From contig CAMRVW010000010.1 of NCBI GenBank assembly GCA_947054185.1, positions 1 through 25,212 of the forward strand: DNA of 25,212 nt, read 5' to 3'. The notes beneath the pieces are model-generated. The model searched no databases. It had not been told where the DNA came from and worked only from the letters and a program-made list of their open reading frames with translations. Numbering within the stretch: the stretch's first letter is position 1; each line of letters begins with the position of its first letter. Shown piece after piece: positions 7,708 to 15,227 of the stretch. This DNA is from an uncultured Rikenellaceae bacterium (GTDB taxonomy: Bacteria; Bacteroidota; Bacteroidia; Bacteroidales; Rikenellaceae). The position numbers were made by a program, and so were the translations under genes.

Positions 7708-8262
7708 TTATTTCACCTGCTTGCAACGGTACGACGCTCTGTACGCCCCCTTCTCCATCTTGTGCAGCCTGTTCTTTATCAGTGTCTTACGCAGCGGCGC
7801 CAGCCTATCGGTAAAGACATTGCCGTTAAGATGGTCAAACTCGTGCTGAAACACGCGCGCCTTTATTCCGTCAAGCTGTTCTATGTGCTCTTTGAACTCT
7901 TCGTCGAAATAACGCACCCTTATCTTTGCCGGACGAACCACATCCTCACGGATACCGGGCAGACTCAAACAACCCTCGTTAAATAGCCACGTCTCCTCTG
8001 AACTCTCTATTATCTCGGGATTGATAAAAGCCCTGCAAAACCCCTTTCCCTCGGGGTAATCGTCGCTGAAAGGGTCGGTGTCTATCACGAAGATGCGCAC
8101 AGACCGCCCTATCTGCGGCGCTGCCAGGCCGACACCGTCACTGTCATACATGGTTTCGAACATGTCGGCGACAAACTGCTTCAAGTCGGGATAATCGGGC
8201 GTCACCTCCTCGGCCACCCTTTTCAACACGGACGAACCGTAAATATAGATCGGATAAATCAT
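7708..8262 (-). CDS. def: Peptide deformylase
   Basis: Removes the formyl group from the initiator methionine of nascent proteins; a metal-dependent cytoplasmic enzyme of 184 residues. All three motifs are present: GVGLAAPQIG (about 43-52), EGCLSLPG (about 95-102, with the metal-binding Cys) and HEFDH (about 139-143, with the two metal-binding His and the catalytic Glu). Length is normal. The gene lies 66 bp downstream of ruvX on the same strand. A lone TAGGTTTG at 8286-8293 (minus strand) might give it its own promoter, but no -33 box is visible. Confidence 0.95.
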   Translation of the reverse strand: MIYPIYIYGSSVLKRVAEEVTPDYPDLKQFVADMFETMYDSDGVGLAAPQIGRSVRIFVIDTDPFSDDYPEGKGFCRAFINPEIIESSEETWLFNEGCLSLPGIREDVVRPAKIRVRYFDEEFKEHIEQLDGIKARVFQHEFDHLNGNVFTDRLAPLRKTLIKNRLHKMEKGAYRASYRCKQVK

Positions 8263-8285
8263 ATCTTAAAAGTCTCGTTAAAAAT

Positions 8286-8293
8286 CAAACCTA
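8286..8293 (-). promoter_or_regulatory. Possible -7 box upstream of def
   Basis: The minus strand reads TAGGTTTG, a full match to TAnnTTTG, 24 bp before the def start. No TTTG-like -33 box lies 19-21 bp further upstream. Such 6-base matches occur by chance several times in a window this size, so this is weak. Confidence 0.25.
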
Positions 8294-8328
8294 AATCACC
8301 CCCATAAATAACCTTCCCTGTCAACCTG

Positions 8329-8760
8329 TTATTGCCCCGCCCTCATAGCTCTGCTGTCAAGAAACGACTGCAATATTATTGCGGCACTTACCATGTCGAC
8401 CACCCCCGACTTGTTGTTACGCTGCCGGCGTGTGGCTCCTGCGGCAATCATAGACTGCATAGCCATCTTGGTTGTGAAACGTTCGTCGTGATATACCACC
8501 TCGACACCCGGTAACTCGCCCTTAAGACGCTCGACAAAGAGGGATATGCCGGCAAAGCTGTCGGAATATTCTCCCTTGACGGTGCGAGGCAACCCCACAA
8601 CTATGGTCTCGACATCGTTGACGGCCACATAATCTTTTATGAAAGAGATAAGGCGCGAAGTATCGACGGTGGTAAGCCCGCCCGCAATGATCTGCAACGG
8701 ATCGGTCACCGCCAGCCCCGTACGTTTCCTGCCGTAATCGACAGCTAAAATTCTTGCCAC
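8329..8760 (-). CDS. ruvX: RuvX/YqgF-family nuclease (pre-16S rRNA processing)
   Basis: RNase H-fold protein of 143 residues, known for pre-16S rRNA maturation and annotated as a putative Holliday junction resolvase. Conserved features: the N-terminal strand ARILAVDYGRKRTG with its acidic residue, VVGLP, YHDERFTT, and the C-terminal DMVSAAIILQ with the final catalytic Asp. I place the start at the GTG at 8760-8758. The in-frame TTG at 8781 would add seven residues, but it overlaps the minus-strand -7 promoter box (8779-8786) and so should not be transcribed. The gene is divergent from glyS and probably shares an mRNA with def. Confidence 0.88.
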   Translation of the reverse strand: MARILAVDYGRKRTGLAVTDPLQIIAGGLTTVDTSRLISFIKDYVAVNDVETIVVGLPRTVKGEYSDSFAGISLFVERLKGELPGVEVVYHDERFTTKMAMQSMIAAGATRRQRNNKSGVVDMVSAAIILQSFLDSRAMRAGQ

Positions 8761-8772
8761 AAAGTTACTTTT

Positions 8773-8801
8773 TTTGCACAAAGATAACTATCTTTGTCAA
8801 A
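8773..8801. promoter_or_regulatory. Palindromic divergent promoter, ruvX and glyS
   Basis: Two perfect -7 boxes stand back to back with 2 bp between them: TATCTTTG on the minus strand (8779-8786) for ruvX and TATCTTTG on the plus strand (8789-8796) for glyS. The symmetry extends further, with TTTG at 8773-8776 mirrored by CAAA at 8798-8801. Neither direction has a TTTG at the standard 19-21 bp distance. Expected transcript starts are near 8774 (minus) and 8801 (plus). The two polymerase footprints would overlap, so firing should be mutually exclusive. Confidence 0.6.
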
Positions 8802-8824
8802 TATATGCACGAATTTTTCAAGTC

Positions 8825-10372
8825 ATGACTCAAGAGGAACTTTTCAAAAAACTGATAGCTCACTGCAAAGAGTACGGATTTATCTTCCCGTCAAGCGAGA
8901 TATACGACGGTCTTAGCGCCGTTTACGATTACGGGCAACTCGGTGTCGAGCTTAAAAACAACATCAAACGATACTGGTGGGAAGCCATGGTGCGCCTGGG
9001 CGAAAACATCGTGGGCATAGACGCCGCCATCTTCATGCACCCGCGCGTGTGGGAGGCATCGGGTCATGTGGGTGCCTTCAACGACCCTCTGATAGACAAC
9101 AAAGACTCTAAAAAACGTTATCGCGCCGATGTTCTCATAGAAGATTGGATCGCCAAGCAGGACGAAAAGATAGACAAAGAGGTTGCCAAGGCGCGCAAAC
9201 GTTTCGGCGACAGCTTCGACGAGCCTCTCTTCAGACAGACCAACGGCCGCATATTGGAGATAACCGAAAAGCGCGACAGGGCCAATGCCCGAATGGTTGC
9301 CGCCCTTACTGAAGGTAACCTTGTCGCCCTCAAAGAGCTGATAGAAGACCTCGAGATAGCATGCCCCATATCGGGCACTAAAAACTGGACCGACGTACGC
9401 CAGTTCAACCTCATGTTCGAGACCAAGATAGGCTCTGTCGGCGACAATGCCTCCACTGTCTATCTGCGTCCGGAGACGGCTCAGGGCATATTCGTCAACT
9501 TCCTCAACGTGCAAAAGAGCGGTCGCATGAAGATACCCTTCGGTATCGCCCAGATAGGCAAGGCTTTCCGCAACGAGATAGTGGCCCGCCAGTTCATCTT
9601 CCGTATGCGCGAGTTCGAACAGATGGAGATGCAGTTCTTCGTTCGTCCCGGTGAGGAGATGAAATGGTTCGATTACTGGAAAAACTTCCGCATGCGCTGG
9701 CACCGCACACTCGGTTTCGGCGATAACATGTACCGCTTCCACGACCACGAGAAGCTGGCCCATTACGCCAACGCCGCCACCGACATAGAGTTCAACTTCC
9801 CGTTCGGCTTCAAAGAGGTGGAGGGCATACACTCGCGCACCGATTTCGACCTGTCTAACCACGCCAAATTCTCAGGCCGCAAAATACAATATTTCGACCC
9901 CGAGACAGGCGAGAGTTACACCCCATACGTCATAGAGACCTCTATCGGCGTTGACCGCATGGTGCTTCAGGTGCTCTCGGCCTCATACCACGAAGAACAG
10001 CTCGACAACGACAGCCGCACCGTCCTGCGAATACCCGCACCGCTGGCTCCCGTCAAGGCGGCCATACTGCCCCTGGTCAAGAAAGACGGCCTGCCAGAGA
10101 TGGCCCGCCGCATCATCGACGACCTCAAATTCGACTTCAATGTCGCTTATGACGAGAAAGACAGCATCGGCAAACGCTATCGCCGCAATGACGCTATAGG
10201 CACACCGTTCTGCATAACCGTCGACCACCGGAGCCTCGATGACGGCACCGTCACGATACGTCACCGCGACACCATGGAGCAACAACGTGTCCCGACCGAC
10301 AGGCTGCATGCCATCGTCGAGAAAGAGACCGGCTTCAGAAAGCTGTTCAAAGATATCGTCACAGAGGCCTGA
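8825..10372 (+). CDS. glyS: Glycyl-tRNA synthetase, homodimeric type
   Basis: Charges tRNA-Gly; class II aminoacyl-tRNA synthetase of 515 residues. It is the single-chain (alpha2) form, not the alpha2beta2 enzyme of proteobacteria. Visible signatures include SEIYDGLSAVYDYGQLG near the N-terminus, YLRPETAQGIFVNF and FRNEI around motif 2, REFEQMEMQFF, and SIGVDRMVLQVL for motif 3. An anticodon-binding domain follows (about 410-510). I chose the ATG at 8825. The in-frame ATG-independent extension from 8774 would begin inside the ruvX/glyS promoter palindrome. Length matches the family. Confidence 0.95.
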   Translation: MTQEELFKKLIAHCKEYGFIFPSSEIYDGLSAVYDYGQLGVELKNNIKRYWWEAMVRLGENIVGIDAAIFMHPRVWEASGHVGAFNDPLIDNKDSKKRYRADVLIEDWIAKQDEKIDKEVAKARKRFGDSFDEPLFRQTNGRILEITEKRDRANARMVAALTEGNLVALKELIEDLEIACPISGTKNWTDVRQFNLMFETKIGSVGDNASTVYLRPETAQGIFVNFLNVQKSGRMKIPFGIAQIGKAFRNEIVARQFIFRMREFEQMEMQFFVRPGEEMKWFDYWKNFRMRWHRTLGFGDNMYRFHDHEKLAHYANAATDIEFNFPFGFKEVEGIHSRTDFDLSNHAKFSGRKIQYFDPETGESYTPYVIETSIGVDRMVLQVLSASYHEEQLDNDSRTVLRIPAPLAPVKAAILPLVKKDGLPEMARRIIDDLKFDFNVAYDEKDSIGKRYRRNDAIGTPFCITVDHRSLDDGTVTIRHRDTMEQQRVPTDRLHAIVEKETGFRKLFKDIVTEA

Positions 10373-10387
10373 TCGACGGCAAGACCT

Positions 10388-10431
10388 AAAAAAATCCTGT
10401 CCCGCGCAATGCTGCGAGACAGGATTTTTTT
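10388..10431 (+). terminator. Intrinsic terminator after glyS, probably bidirectional
   Basis: AAAAAAATCCTGTC (10388-10401) pairs with GACAGGATTTTTTT (10418-10431), giving a strong stem with a T-tract on either strand. The loop region is 16 nt and can form a short internal CGC/GCG pairing. Convergent transcription from the transporter gene at 10563-12155 could also stop here. Confidence 0.88.
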
Positions 10432-10489
10432 ATTATCCTTCTAACCCGAACACATCTTACCCCCGGGTAATTTTCCCATCAAAATATCA

Positions 10490-10545
10490 GAACGGGGTCC
10501 GTACCACTCACCCTAAAGTGCCGTCGGAGGCAGTTCCCGCAAACC
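10490..10545. repeat. Intergenic structured element, copy B
   Basis: Second copy of the block seen at 64-139. It shares GGGGTCCGT (10494-10502) and CGGAGGCAGTT (10525-10535) with near-identical spacing. The middle stem is CAC (10509-10511) with GTG (10518-10520), where copy A has CCC with GGG, so one base pair covaries. It lies between the glyS terminator and the 3' end of the convergent transporter gene. AT-rich flanks just upstream (around 10478-10492) also resemble those of copy A, but more weakly. Confidence 0.5.
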
Positions 10546-10562
10546 TTTAAGCGCCGCCCCCA

Positions 10563-12155
10563 TCATGCCAACACCATGGCCACGAACTGCACACCCAATA
10601 TCAGCAACACCATCGCCACCGGATACACTGTCGCATAAGCCACCGAAGGCGCGGGGCTGTCGGTCATGGAGTCGGCAGCGGCAAGACCCGGCGTACTGGT
10701 CATACCTCCCGTTATGGTGCCGAGCAGATCGAGCATGTTGACCTTGAAAAACCTCACACCCACAAATGCGGCCGCGGCCATGGGCAGGAATGTCACCAAA
10801 ACACCCGCTGCAAAAAGACTCCATCCGCTGTCGACTATGGTGCTCACCAGGCTTGTGCCGGCAGAAGTGCCCACCCCGGCAAGAAACAGAAGCAATCCCA
10901 ACTGACGAAGCAACTGATTGGCCGAAAACGACATAGACCACACCACAGGCCCCGTCTTACCCCTTGCACTCAACAACAGGGCCATAAGAAGCACACCGCC
11001 TGTGAGTCCGAACGAAAAGGTGAACGAGTCACCGAACGATAGTGTTATCTTACCGAAAAGTACGCCCAACACAATGCCGAGGGCTATGGGGAAGAAGTCG
11101 GTGTCAGACAGTTTCTTGGCGTCATTGCCTATAAGTTTGACAAGCTCTTGAAGCTCGCGTTTCCCTCCGACTATGGTCAGCTTGTCGCCCCATTTAAGCT
11201 GCAAATCGGGCGTCGGTGTAAGATCGATGCCGGCACGATACACCCTCGTGACGGTACAATTGAAGTTAGACGGTATGTCGAGCGATGCCAACCGCACGTT
11301 TACCAACGACTTGTTAGACACTATCGCCGTCACCAGATCGAGACTCTCGCCCAATGGCAGATCCTCCATCACCCTGCCGCCAACCAACTGCTCGAGCTTG
11401 TCCAACGAAGCCTCTGTTCCCACAGCCTTGATAAGGTCGCCATCCTCCAACACCCGGCTCCCCGTGGGCAACAGATACTCATCGCCATGCTTTATGCGGG
11501 ATATTACCGCCCCTGTCACCACACGCAGACTCAGGTCGGCGATGGAGCGACCGATGACCGCCACCCGCTCCACCCGGCAGGTGCGTGTGCCTATGACAGG
11601 ATATTCCTCTTTCACCGTGGCCGCCATCTTGCCCTCCAACGCCTCTATATCGACCTTGCAAAGACGAGGCAACAACTTTACGAACAATATCACGCCGATG
11701 ACACCGAAAGGATAGGCGATACCGTAAGCCACGGCCGTCTGGTCGCCCGCAATCTCTTTTGCCGTGGCCAGACCGGGAGTGCTCGTAAGGGCGCCCGTGA
11801 GTATGCCCACCGTCTCGGCCTGACTGAGCCCGAACACCGTGCGCATGGCCAGAGCCGAAAGCACTGCGACAGCCACTATCACAACCGATATCACCACCAA
11901 CGACTGCCCCTTGGTGCGAAACGAACGGAAAAAGCCCGGGCCGGCCTGTATGCCTATGGTGAATATGAAGAGCACCATGCCGAAGTCGCTCAACGCACCG
12001 GGTATCACCACTCCAAAATGCCCGAAAAGCAAAGCCACGAATATCACCGCAGACACATCTAACGATATGCCCTTTATCTTTATGCGCCCGAGCATGAATC
12101 CCAACGCAACTATAACAAACAGAGCAAAATACGGCCACTGAAGCAACTCAAACAT
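10563..12155 (-). CDS. AspT/YidE-family transporter with two TrkA-C domains
   Basis: Integral membrane protein of 530 residues from the ATG at 12155. Two homologous membrane halves flank a soluble middle (about 190-370) containing two TrkA-C/RCK-C-like domains. Each half carries the repeated signature STPGLA (GALTSTPGLATAKE in the first half, GGMTSTPGLAAADS in the second), diagnostic of the aspartate-alanine exchanger (AAEx) fold. Family members include Tetragenococcus AspT and E. coli YidE/YbjL. The substrate cannot be read from sequence; a dicarboxylate or amino acid exchanger is plausible. A longer frame from 12227 begins within the promoter and is rejected. The gene stands alone, convergent with glyS. 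Confidence 0.85.
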   Translation of the reverse strand: MFELLQWPYFALFVIVALGFMLGRIKIKGISLDVSAVIFVALLFGHFGVVIPGALSDFGMVLFIFTIGIQAGPGFFRSFRTKGQSLVVISVVIVAVAVLSALAMRTVFGLSQAETVGILTGALTSTPGLATAKEIAGDQTAVAYGIAYPFGVIGVILFVKLLPRLCKVDIEALEGKMAATVKEEYPVIGTRTCRVERVAVIGRSIADLSLRVVTGAVISRIKHGDEYLLPTGSRVLEDGDLIKAVGTEASLDKLEQLVGGRVMEDLPLGESLDLVTAIVSNKSLVNVRLASLDIPSNFNCTVTRVYRAGIDLTPTPDLQLKWGDKLTIVGGKRELQELVKLIGNDAKKLSDTDFFPIALGIVLGVLFGKITLSFGDSFTFSFGLTGGVLLMALLLSARGKTGPVVWSMSFSANQLLRQLGLLLFLAGVGTSAGTSLVSTIVDSGWSLFAAGVLVTFLPMAAAAFVGVRFFKVNMLDLLGTITGGMTSTPGLAAADSMTDSPAPSVAYATVYPVAMVLLILGVQFVAMVLA

Positions 12156-12224
12156 AAACAAGTTGAAATTTGGGTCAAACCAACCGCAACACCCCAAGCG
12201 TGGTGCGCGCATAATATCACAACA

Positions 12225-12256
12225 CAAAGGTAATATTTCCCGTAATAACAGCCAAG
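12225..12256 (-). promoter_or_regulatory. Promoter of the AspT/YidE-type transporter gene
   Basis: On the minus strand CTTG (12256-12253), a 20-bp spacer and TACCTTTG (12232-12225) fit the Bacteroidota promoter, with three of four -33 bases matching. The transcript should start near 12220, leaving a 5' leader of about 65 nt before the ATG at 12155. Confidence 0.6.
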
Positions 12257-12434
12257 TCGCCGCCCCATTTTACCGTATGAAACACACCCGCCCCTTTTTT
12301 TTTCATATCACAAACCTCGCCCCGTCAACACCTGCACCTCACTTAGTTACACACCACTCCCATTTTTTGCCATCCCCTGCCGCACCTTACCAAAACCCCT
12401 CACACCGCATCTGAACTAAAAAGACCGATTTTTA
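12257..12434. other. Intergenic stretch without a gene
   Basis: Between the divergent promoters of the transporter and panC. The plus strand from about 12285 to 12410 is rich in C, A and T and strikingly poor in G, with a run of nine or ten T around 12295-12303. No credible coding frame, hairpin or known site was seen. Confidence 0.5.
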
Positions 12435-12465
12435 TTTTTTTTATCCGTTTAACTCTATAACTTTG
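12435..12465 (+). promoter_or_regulatory. Promoter of panC-panD
   Basis: TTTT (12435-12438) lies 19 bp before TAACTTTG (12458-12465), a full match to the -7 consensus, with the -33 box inside a T-rich run. The predicted start near 12470 gives a leader of about 80 nt that contains the structured element at 12487-12533. Confidence 0.6.
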
Positions 12466-12486
12466 CCCCCGAAAAAATGAACCACA

Positions 12487-12533
12487 CCTGATATACCCGA
12501 CAGTATCGTCGGCTTAAGATACACTATATCAGG
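12487..12533 (+). ncRNA. Structured panC leader: stem enclosing an H-type pseudoknot
   Basis: Outer stem: CCTGATATA (12487-12495) pairs perfectly with TATATCAGG (12525-12533), 9 bp. Inside, hairpin CCGAC (12497-12501) with GTCGG (12508-12512) has a loop containing GTATC (12503-12507), which is complementary to GATAC (12518-12522). Together they form an H-type pseudoknot: two 5-bp stems that can stack, loop 1 of 1 nt, no spacer, loop 3 of 5 nt, which is a sterically sound arrangement. The element ends 18 nt before the panC ATG, so it could control ribosome access. It does not match the pan motif as I know it. The pairings are seen in the sequence; regulation is inferred. Confidence 0.5.
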
Positions 12534-12551
12534 ATAAACAAGCTTTTGAAA

Positions 12552-13391
12552 ATGGAGATTTGCAGAACTGTAACCCGGCTTAAAAGCGCGATCGCCGCAC
12601 GTCGCGACCGTGGCGACGTCGGGTTTGTACCCACCATGGGCGCACTTCATGCGGGACACGCCTCTCTCATAGAACGTTGCAAGCAAGAAAACGCCACCAC
12701 AGTGGTCAGCATATTCGTCAACCCGACACAATTCAACGACCCCAACGACCTTAAGAACTATCCGCGCACCGAAGCGGCCGACCTTGCCATACTAGAAGAA
12801 AAAGGGTGCGACATAGCTTTCCTGCCCACCGTCGAGGAGATATATCCCGAGCCCGACACCCGCGTGTTCGACTTCGGCGCCATAGGCTCCGTTATGGAGG
12901 GCGAGCACCGTCCCGGACACTTCAACGGCGTTGCACAGGTGGTAAGCAGGCTTTTCGACATGGTCGGGCCGGACAAGGCATACTTCGGCGAAAAAGACTT
13001 CCAGCAGATAGCCATCATACGCTCGATGTGCCGACAGACAGACTCCAAGGTGACCATAGTGGAGTGCCCCATCAAACGCGAGGCCGACGGCCTGGCCATG
13101 AGCTCTCGCAACACCCTGCTGTCGCCCGAACAACGTGCCGCCGCCCCTGCCATACACATGACTCTGGCCGCGTCGGTGGCTCGCAAAGAGTGGGCCGATG
13201 TGGAAGAGACAAAAAAATGGGTAATCGAGCAGATAGACTCCAACGAACTTATGAAGGTGGAATATTACGACATTGTCGACGCCGTGACCCTTCAGAGCAT
13301 CGACTCATGGAATCACGAGGGTGCCATATACGGCTGCATAGCCGTGCAAGTGGGCCGGGTGAGACTCATAGACAACATAAAATACAAGTAA
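12552..13391 (+). CDS. panC: Pantothenate synthetase
   Basis: Joins pantoate and beta-alanine with ATP to make pantothenate, the precursor of coenzyme A; cytoplasmic, 279 residues from the ATG at 12552. Signature blocks: PTMGALHAGH (27-36, with the HxGH nucleotide site), VSIFVNPTQFN, HRPGHFNGVAQVVSRLF, KAYFGEKDFQQ and the KMSKS-like LAMSSRN. Length is normal. A TTG six bases upstream could extend it by two residues, but the ATG is preferred. panD follows after 47 bp. panB, which makes pantoate, is not in the window. Confidence 0.95.
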   Translation: MEICRTVTRLKSAIAARRDRGDVGFVPTMGALHAGHASLIERCKQENATTVVSIFVNPTQFNDPNDLKNYPRTEAADLAILEEKGCDIAFLPTVEEIYPEPDTRVFDFGAIGSVMEGEHRPGHFNGVAQVVSRLFDMVGPDKAYFGEKDFQQIAIIRSMCRQTDSKVTIVECPIKREADGLAMSSRNTLLSPEQRAAAPAIHMTLAASVARKEWADVEETKKWVIEQIDSNELMKVEYYDIVDAVTLQSIDSWNHEGAIYGCIAVQVGRVRLIDNIKYK

Positions 13392-13438
13392 GCCGCAGAC
13401 ATACTCTGTGATTTTCAATAAAACAGAACTTCAAAGCC

Positions 13439-13789
13439 ATGATGATAGAGGTATTGAAATCCAAGATACACCGGGTCAGCGTCACACAGGCCGACCTCAA
13501 CTATGTCGGCAGCATCACCATCGACGAAGAGCTAATGGAGGGTGCCGGCATCATTGCCGGTGAGAAAGTTTCTATAGTCAACAACAACAACGGCGAACGC
13601 TTCGAGACATACGTCATCAAAGGTCAACGAGGCAGCGGTTGCATCTGCGTCAACGGCGCCGCAGCCCGTAAGGTGGCCGTGGGCGACATACTGATAATAA
13701 TATCGTATGCCCACATGGACTTCGATGAGGCCAAAACATTCGAGCCTAAAATAATATTCCCCGACACCGCCACCAACAGACTGCTCTAA
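13439..13789 (+). CDS. panD: Aspartate 1-decarboxylase proenzyme
   Basis: Makes beta-alanine from aspartate, the other substrate of PanC. The protein has 116 residues. The self-cleavage site YVGSITID places the scissile bond at Gly24-Ser25, where the serine becomes the pyruvoyl cofactor of the alpha chain. NGAAAR and the C-terminal ISYAHMDFDEA block also fit. Two adjacent ATG codons (13439 and 13442) are possible starts and differ by one residue. It forms a two-gene pantothenate unit with panC, so the structured leader of panC would act on both if they share one mRNA. Confidence 0.95.
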   Translation: MMIEVLKSKIHRVSVTQADLNYVGSITIDEELMEGAGIIAGEKVSIVNNNNGERFETYVIKGQRGSGCICVNGAAARKVAVGDILIIISYAHMDFDEAKTFEPKIIFPDTATNRLL

Positions 13790-13811
13790 GCATCTGAACC
13801 GACACTTACAC

Positions 13812-13857
13812 CATACCGCAAAACCTCTTATTGAAAGTAAAGAGGTTTTGCGGTATG
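13812..13857 (+). terminator. Long perfect hairpin after panD
   Basis: CATACCGCAAAACCTCTT (13812-13829) pairs over 18 bp with its exact complement at 13840-13857 around a 10-nt loop. No T-run follows the full stem. A shorter fold (CCTCTT/AAGAGG followed by TTTT inside the 3' arm) looks like a terminator. It probably ends the panCD transcript or protects its 3' end. Confidence 0.6.
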
Positions 13858-13952
13858 CGCATTACAGACAATAGCATAAACCACTAAAACACAACCACTT
13901 CACATCCATTTTACGGCCATCCGCCTAAAAGTTCCACACCAAGACGGTTTCG

Positions 13953-13984
13953 TTTGCAAATATCGCCTAAATAAATTACCTTTG
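13953..13984 (+). promoter_or_regulatory. Promoter of the polysaccharide cluster
   Basis: TTTG (13953-13956), exactly 20 bp, then TACCTTTG (13977-13984): a perfect match to both boxes and the best promoter in the window. The transcript should start near 13990, giving a leader of about 90 nt to the ATG at 14082. No invertible repeats flank it, so there is no sign of the DNA-inversion control known for Bacteroides capsule promoters. Confidence 0.75.
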
Positions 13985-14008
13985 TCTGACAAGTGAAATG
14001 ATGTATTA

Positions 14009-14057
14009 TCAGGCTCTTAAGCCAAGCCTGAGGCAATCTCAACCGGTCGGAAGCCGG
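14009..14057 (+). other. Two hairpins in the leader of the polysaccharide operon
   Basis: TCAGGCT (14009-14015) pairs with AGCCTGA (14025-14031) around 9 nt, and CCGG (14043-14046) with CCGG (14054-14057) around 7 nt. Neither is followed by a T-run. They may affect leader stability or early elongation. No upxY-like antiterminator gene precedes the cluster. Confidence 0.35.
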
Positions 14058-14081
14058 CATAAAGCAAAATATTAAGACAGC

Positions 14082-15227
14082 ATGAGAGAAGTCGTAATCA
14101 TAGGTCCAAAACACCACAACACTTACGGTGTCATAAGAAGCCTCGGGAAAAAGGGTATCAAACCGACGGTGGTTCTGGACTCTGACACTGACGATTGCTT
14201 TTTCGCCAAATCGAGATACATAGGCTCAATCAGCCACATACCTGTGCCGCAAATGATCGACCACCTCACAAGCCACGTTGCCGGAGGCGACGAAAAGCCT
14301 GTGCTGATATGTTGCAGCGATACCTTGTCGAGCCTCGTCGACATCAACCGAGACATGCTCGCCGACAAATATATGATACCCGGAGCCTCTCGGCAAGGTG
14401 CCATAACGCATCTGATGAACAAACAGAACATGTCTGAGTTGGCCGAAAAATGCGGGCTCAACATCCCTCCTCACACCCAAACAATCGAGCGTGACGAGCT
14501 GATGCAAAAAAAAGAGAGTATGCCCTATCCCTGCATACTCAAACCTCTCGTCTCTGCCGAAGGACACAAGTCTGACATCATGATATGCACATCGCCCGAA
14601 CAACTGGCCGAAAACATATCTCAGATAGACTGCAAACACCTTCAGGTGCAAAAATTTATTGACAAAACAATGGAATATCAAATTATCGGCTGCTCCTTGC
14701 TTGCTGATAATGAGATACTTACGCCAGGGGGGGTGAAATTGCGGCTTGCTGCGTCACCTCGCAGCAACACCGGCATAGTGACACTGGAGCCGTTAGAAAA
14801 ACTCAACATAGACATTGCGCCGATAAAGGCATTCATACAAGCCACAGGCTATTCCGGCCTGTTCAGTGTCGAATTTATCAGAGACAGTCAGGGACGGGAT
14901 TATTTCATGGAGATGAACTTCCGCAACGACGGCAACGCCATCGTCATGACAGCCGGTGGCGCCAACCTGCCATATATGTGGTATCTTTACAACACCGACG
15001 GAGATTGGAGAGACTTGTGTGGCAAGAAGATAAAAAAAGCCACCGCCGTACCCCTGTTCCCCATGCTCTCATGGCTCAAAAGCCGTCCGTTGTATATTTT
15101 ATCCAAGTCACTGACATGCAGTGTGTTCATGGATATAGACTTCTGCGACCCCAAAACGACATGTCGCCAATTAGCCACTCTGGTCACAATACTGAAAACA
15201 CAACTTGTCAAACGCATAAAACGCTAA
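14082..15227 (+). CDS. ATP-grasp ligase of a polysaccharide cluster
   Basis: Cytoplasmic protein of 381 residues with an ATP-grasp fold. The N-terminal Rossmann-like part (1-100) opens with VVIIGPKHHNTYGVIRSLG. Lys154 (CILKPL) would bind ATP, and the metal-binding set Glu264, Glu277, Asn279 and Arg281 appears in FSVEFIRD and FMEMNFRNDGN. Such enzymes join a carboxylate to an amine or thiol through an acyl phosphate. The cluster should make hexuronic acids, so it might amidate a uronate or link an amino acid to a sugar, but the sequence does not give the substrates. It is the first gene after the cluster promoter. Fold confidence is high, function open. Confidence 0.75.
   Translation: MREVVIIGPKHHNTYGVIRSLGKKGIKPTVVLDSDTDDCFFAKSRYIGSISHIPVPQMIDHLTSHVAGGDEKPVLICCSDTLSSLVDINRDMLADKYMIPGASRQGAITHLMNKQNMSELAEKCGLNIPPHTQTIERDELMQKKESMPYPCILKPLVSAEGHKSDIMICTSPEQLAENISQIDCKHLQVQKFIDKTMEYQIIGCSLLADNEILTPGGVKLRLAASPRSNTGIVTLEPLEKLNIDIAPIKAFIQATGYSGLFSVEFIRDSQGRDYFMEMNFRNDGNAIVMTAGGANLPYMWYLYNTDGDWRDLCGKKIKKATAVPLFPMLSWLKSRPLYILSKSLTCSVFMDIDFCDPKTTCRQLATLVTILKTQLVKRIKR

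Noticed and set aside
8891..9862. 323-codon minus-strand frame inside glyS
   Set aside because: Long only because of the codon pattern of glyS; the translation is low-complexity and has no promoter or motif.
11148..12062. 304-codon plus-strand frame inside the AspT/YidE-type gene
   Set aside because: The translation is rich in His, Gln and Arg with no membrane or domain signature; it mirrors the real gene on the minus strand.
12156..12227. 24-residue N-terminal extension of the transporter
   Set aside because: It would begin inside the minus-strand promoter box (12225-12232); the ATG at 12155 starts directly before the first membrane helix.
13858..13990. Invertible-promoter repeats controlling the glycan cluster
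   Set aside because: No inverted repeat pair flanks the promoter at 13953-13984 and no recombinase gene is nearby.
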